DNA of 64,000 nucleotides, from positions 1-64,000 of the forward strand of contig NZ_JBCAQT010000012.1 of NCBI RefSeq assembly GCF_038419845.1, written 5' to 3'. Shown here one piece after another: positions 63,204 through 64,000 of the stretch. Made by a program: the position numbers and the translations under genes. The stretch comes from Marinimicrobium sp038419845 (lineage in GTDB: Bacteria; Pseudomonadota; Gammaproteobacteria; Pseudomonadales; Cellvibrionaceae). The first letter of the stretch is position 1. Each line of letters starts with the position of its first letter. The notes below the pieces were generated by a model. That model saw nothing but the letters and a program-made list of their open reading frames with translations, did no database searches and was not told where the DNA came from.

Positions 63204-64000
63204 TTAGCCCGGAGAACGCGACAGCTGCTTGCGCTCGAATTCGTGAATCCGCTGGCGGCAATGCTCCATGGTCTGCCGGGTCATGACACTGCGGTTTTCA
63301 TCCTTCATCTCTCCACCCAGCTCATCGGCGATCGAGCGGGCGGTCTCCAGCATGAGCTCAAACACCTCCACGTTCTCCATACGGGCTCCGTCCAGCGGCA
63401 GCGTCATGAACAGGCTGACGCCGGGAGTGGAAAACTCATCCATGGTATCCAGATCGAACACGCCCGGCTTGACCATGTTGGCCAGGCTGAACAGGATCGG
63501 CCCCCCGCCATGGCGCTCCTGATAACGATGAAAAATGTTCATGTCGCCAAAGCGCAGACCCGCCTGCAGCAGTGCCTCGAGCAGCGCATCGCCGCGGAAC
63601 TGCTGCCCCGCCGGCGCCATGATATTCACGATCAGCACCTCCTCGGGGTCCGGCGGCGCGGGCGCCGGCTCGCGCTCCTGTTCGCCCACATCGGAGGGCT
63701 CGGGGGGCGGTGTCTTTTCCGGCCTGGGCCTGTCTTTGGGTTTGTCTCTGGGTTTGTCCTTCGCGGCTGGCGCGGCGGACGTACGGGGTTTGGCCTCGCT
63801 GGAAGCGGTCTTTTTCGGTTCCGCCGATTTTTCCTTTCCCCCGAGTGTGGGTTCGATGCGACCCGAGCTGTCCTGGTCGTCGGATTCGGTGGTCTCCATG
63901 AGGATGGGCACCGACTCGTCCAGATTCAGTGCAACCTGCTGGGGGATGCTGCCTTTGGGTCGTGAGACGGGCTCCGCCTCGGCGGGTGTTTCTTCCTCCG
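63204..64000 (-). CDS. zipA: Cell division protein ZipA (partial, N-terminus beyond the window)
   Basis: The open frame runs leftward from the window edge to 63204 and encodes the Pro/Lys/Glu-rich linker and the C-terminal FtsZ-binding domain of ZipA (VLIVNIMAPAGQQFRGDALLEALLQAG, MNIFHRYQERHGGGPILFSLANMVKPGVFD, PGVSLFMTLP, FELMLETARSIADELGG). ZipA tethers FtsZ to the inner membrane at the septum. The membrane anchor must lie to the right of 64000. It is followed by ligA, the normal gammaproteobacterial order. Confidence 0.93.
   Translation of the reverse strand, partial: EEETPAEAEPVSRPKGSIPQQVALNLDESVPILMETTESDDQDSSGRIEPTLGGKEKSAEPKKTASSEAKPRTSAAPAAKDKPRDKPKDRPRPEKTPPPEPSDVGEQEREPAPAPPDPEEVLIVNIMAPAGQQFRGDALLEALLQAGLRFGDMNIFHRYQERHGGGPILFSLANMVKPGVFDLDTMDEFSTPGVSLFMTLPLDGARMENVEVFELMLETARSIADELGGEMKDENRSVMTRQTMEHCRQRIHEFERKQLSRSPG

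Overview
The window is a chromosomal segment of a gammaproteobacterium, probably a marine or saline free-living heterotroph. The evidence is a zipA–ligA gene pair at the right edge, DsbD/KatG/HemB/YchJ proteins of gammaproteobacterial type, an Mks-type condensin, a cyclophilin with a GlyGly-CTERM-like tail, a PEP-CTERM protein and GC-rich coding sequence throughout. I cannot name a genus with confidence. No rRNA, tRNA, CRISPR array, transposase or integrase was found.

Layout. (1) 1–2.1 kb: a sulfur module with a YeeE/YedE pair, one half truncated, and a metallo-beta-lactamase–rhodanese fusion. (2) 2.3–10 kb: single genes for a beta-barrel protein, a lipoprotein cytochrome c, YchJ, a very large AsmA-like protein with a BON lipoprotein, a Crp/Fnr regulator and a secreted four-EF-hand protein. 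(3) 10–15 kb: an SDR oxidoreductase, a membrane diguanylate cyclase, and a SulP transporter followed by an ETHE1-type sulfur dioxygenase. (4) 15–21 kb: a copper/disulfide-stress locus (dsbD, dsbS, dsbR, TlpA-like dsbE, dsbG) with TTA-N8-TTAA boxes in front of both target units. (5) 21–25.5 kb: a CI-like repressor facing a two-gene unit of a KaiC-family ATPase and a pseudo-receiver–GAF–GGDEF–EAL protein, with a fragment of an SDR gene at the repressor's 3' end. (6) 25.5–33.5 kb: an acetyltransferase, a double-CDGSH–glutamate synthase fusion, a TPR protein, a PEP-CTERM vWA protein and katG. (7) 33.6–41 kb: a PD-(D/E)XK–XPD helicase fusion overlapping a FAN1-type nuclease, then a 1027-residue bacterial homologue of phosphorylase kinase alpha/beta. 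(8) 41–50 kb: an RND efflux pair, a CASTOR/POLLUX-like channel and a Dabb protein in one operon; a cyclophilin; a DUF815 ATPase. (9) 50–60 kb: a zeta-like/ParD-like toxin–antitoxin pair, a voltage-gated channel translationally coupled to an mksFEB-like condensin operon without jetD, a DUF3012 protein and hemB, with several palindromic repeats between genes. (10) 60–64 kb: an unknown protein, a lytic transglycosylase-like lipoprotein, ligA and the C-terminal part of zipA, which runs off the window.

How the genes work together. Two persulfide-dioxygenase-type enzymes, YeeE-type and SulP transporters and a rhodanese handle reduced sulfur. The dsb locus answers Cu(I)/thiol stress at the envelope and katG deals with peroxide. 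Two c-di-GMP proteins are present, one tied to a KaiC-like ATPase. Ca2+-related parts occur separately: an EF-hand protein and a channel with an acid-rich filter. The strongest candidates for little-described biology are the KaiC/GGDEF-EAL pair, the condensin–ion-channel operon, the bacterial phosphorylase-kinase-like protein, the nuclease–helicase–nuclease pair and the CDGSH fusion.
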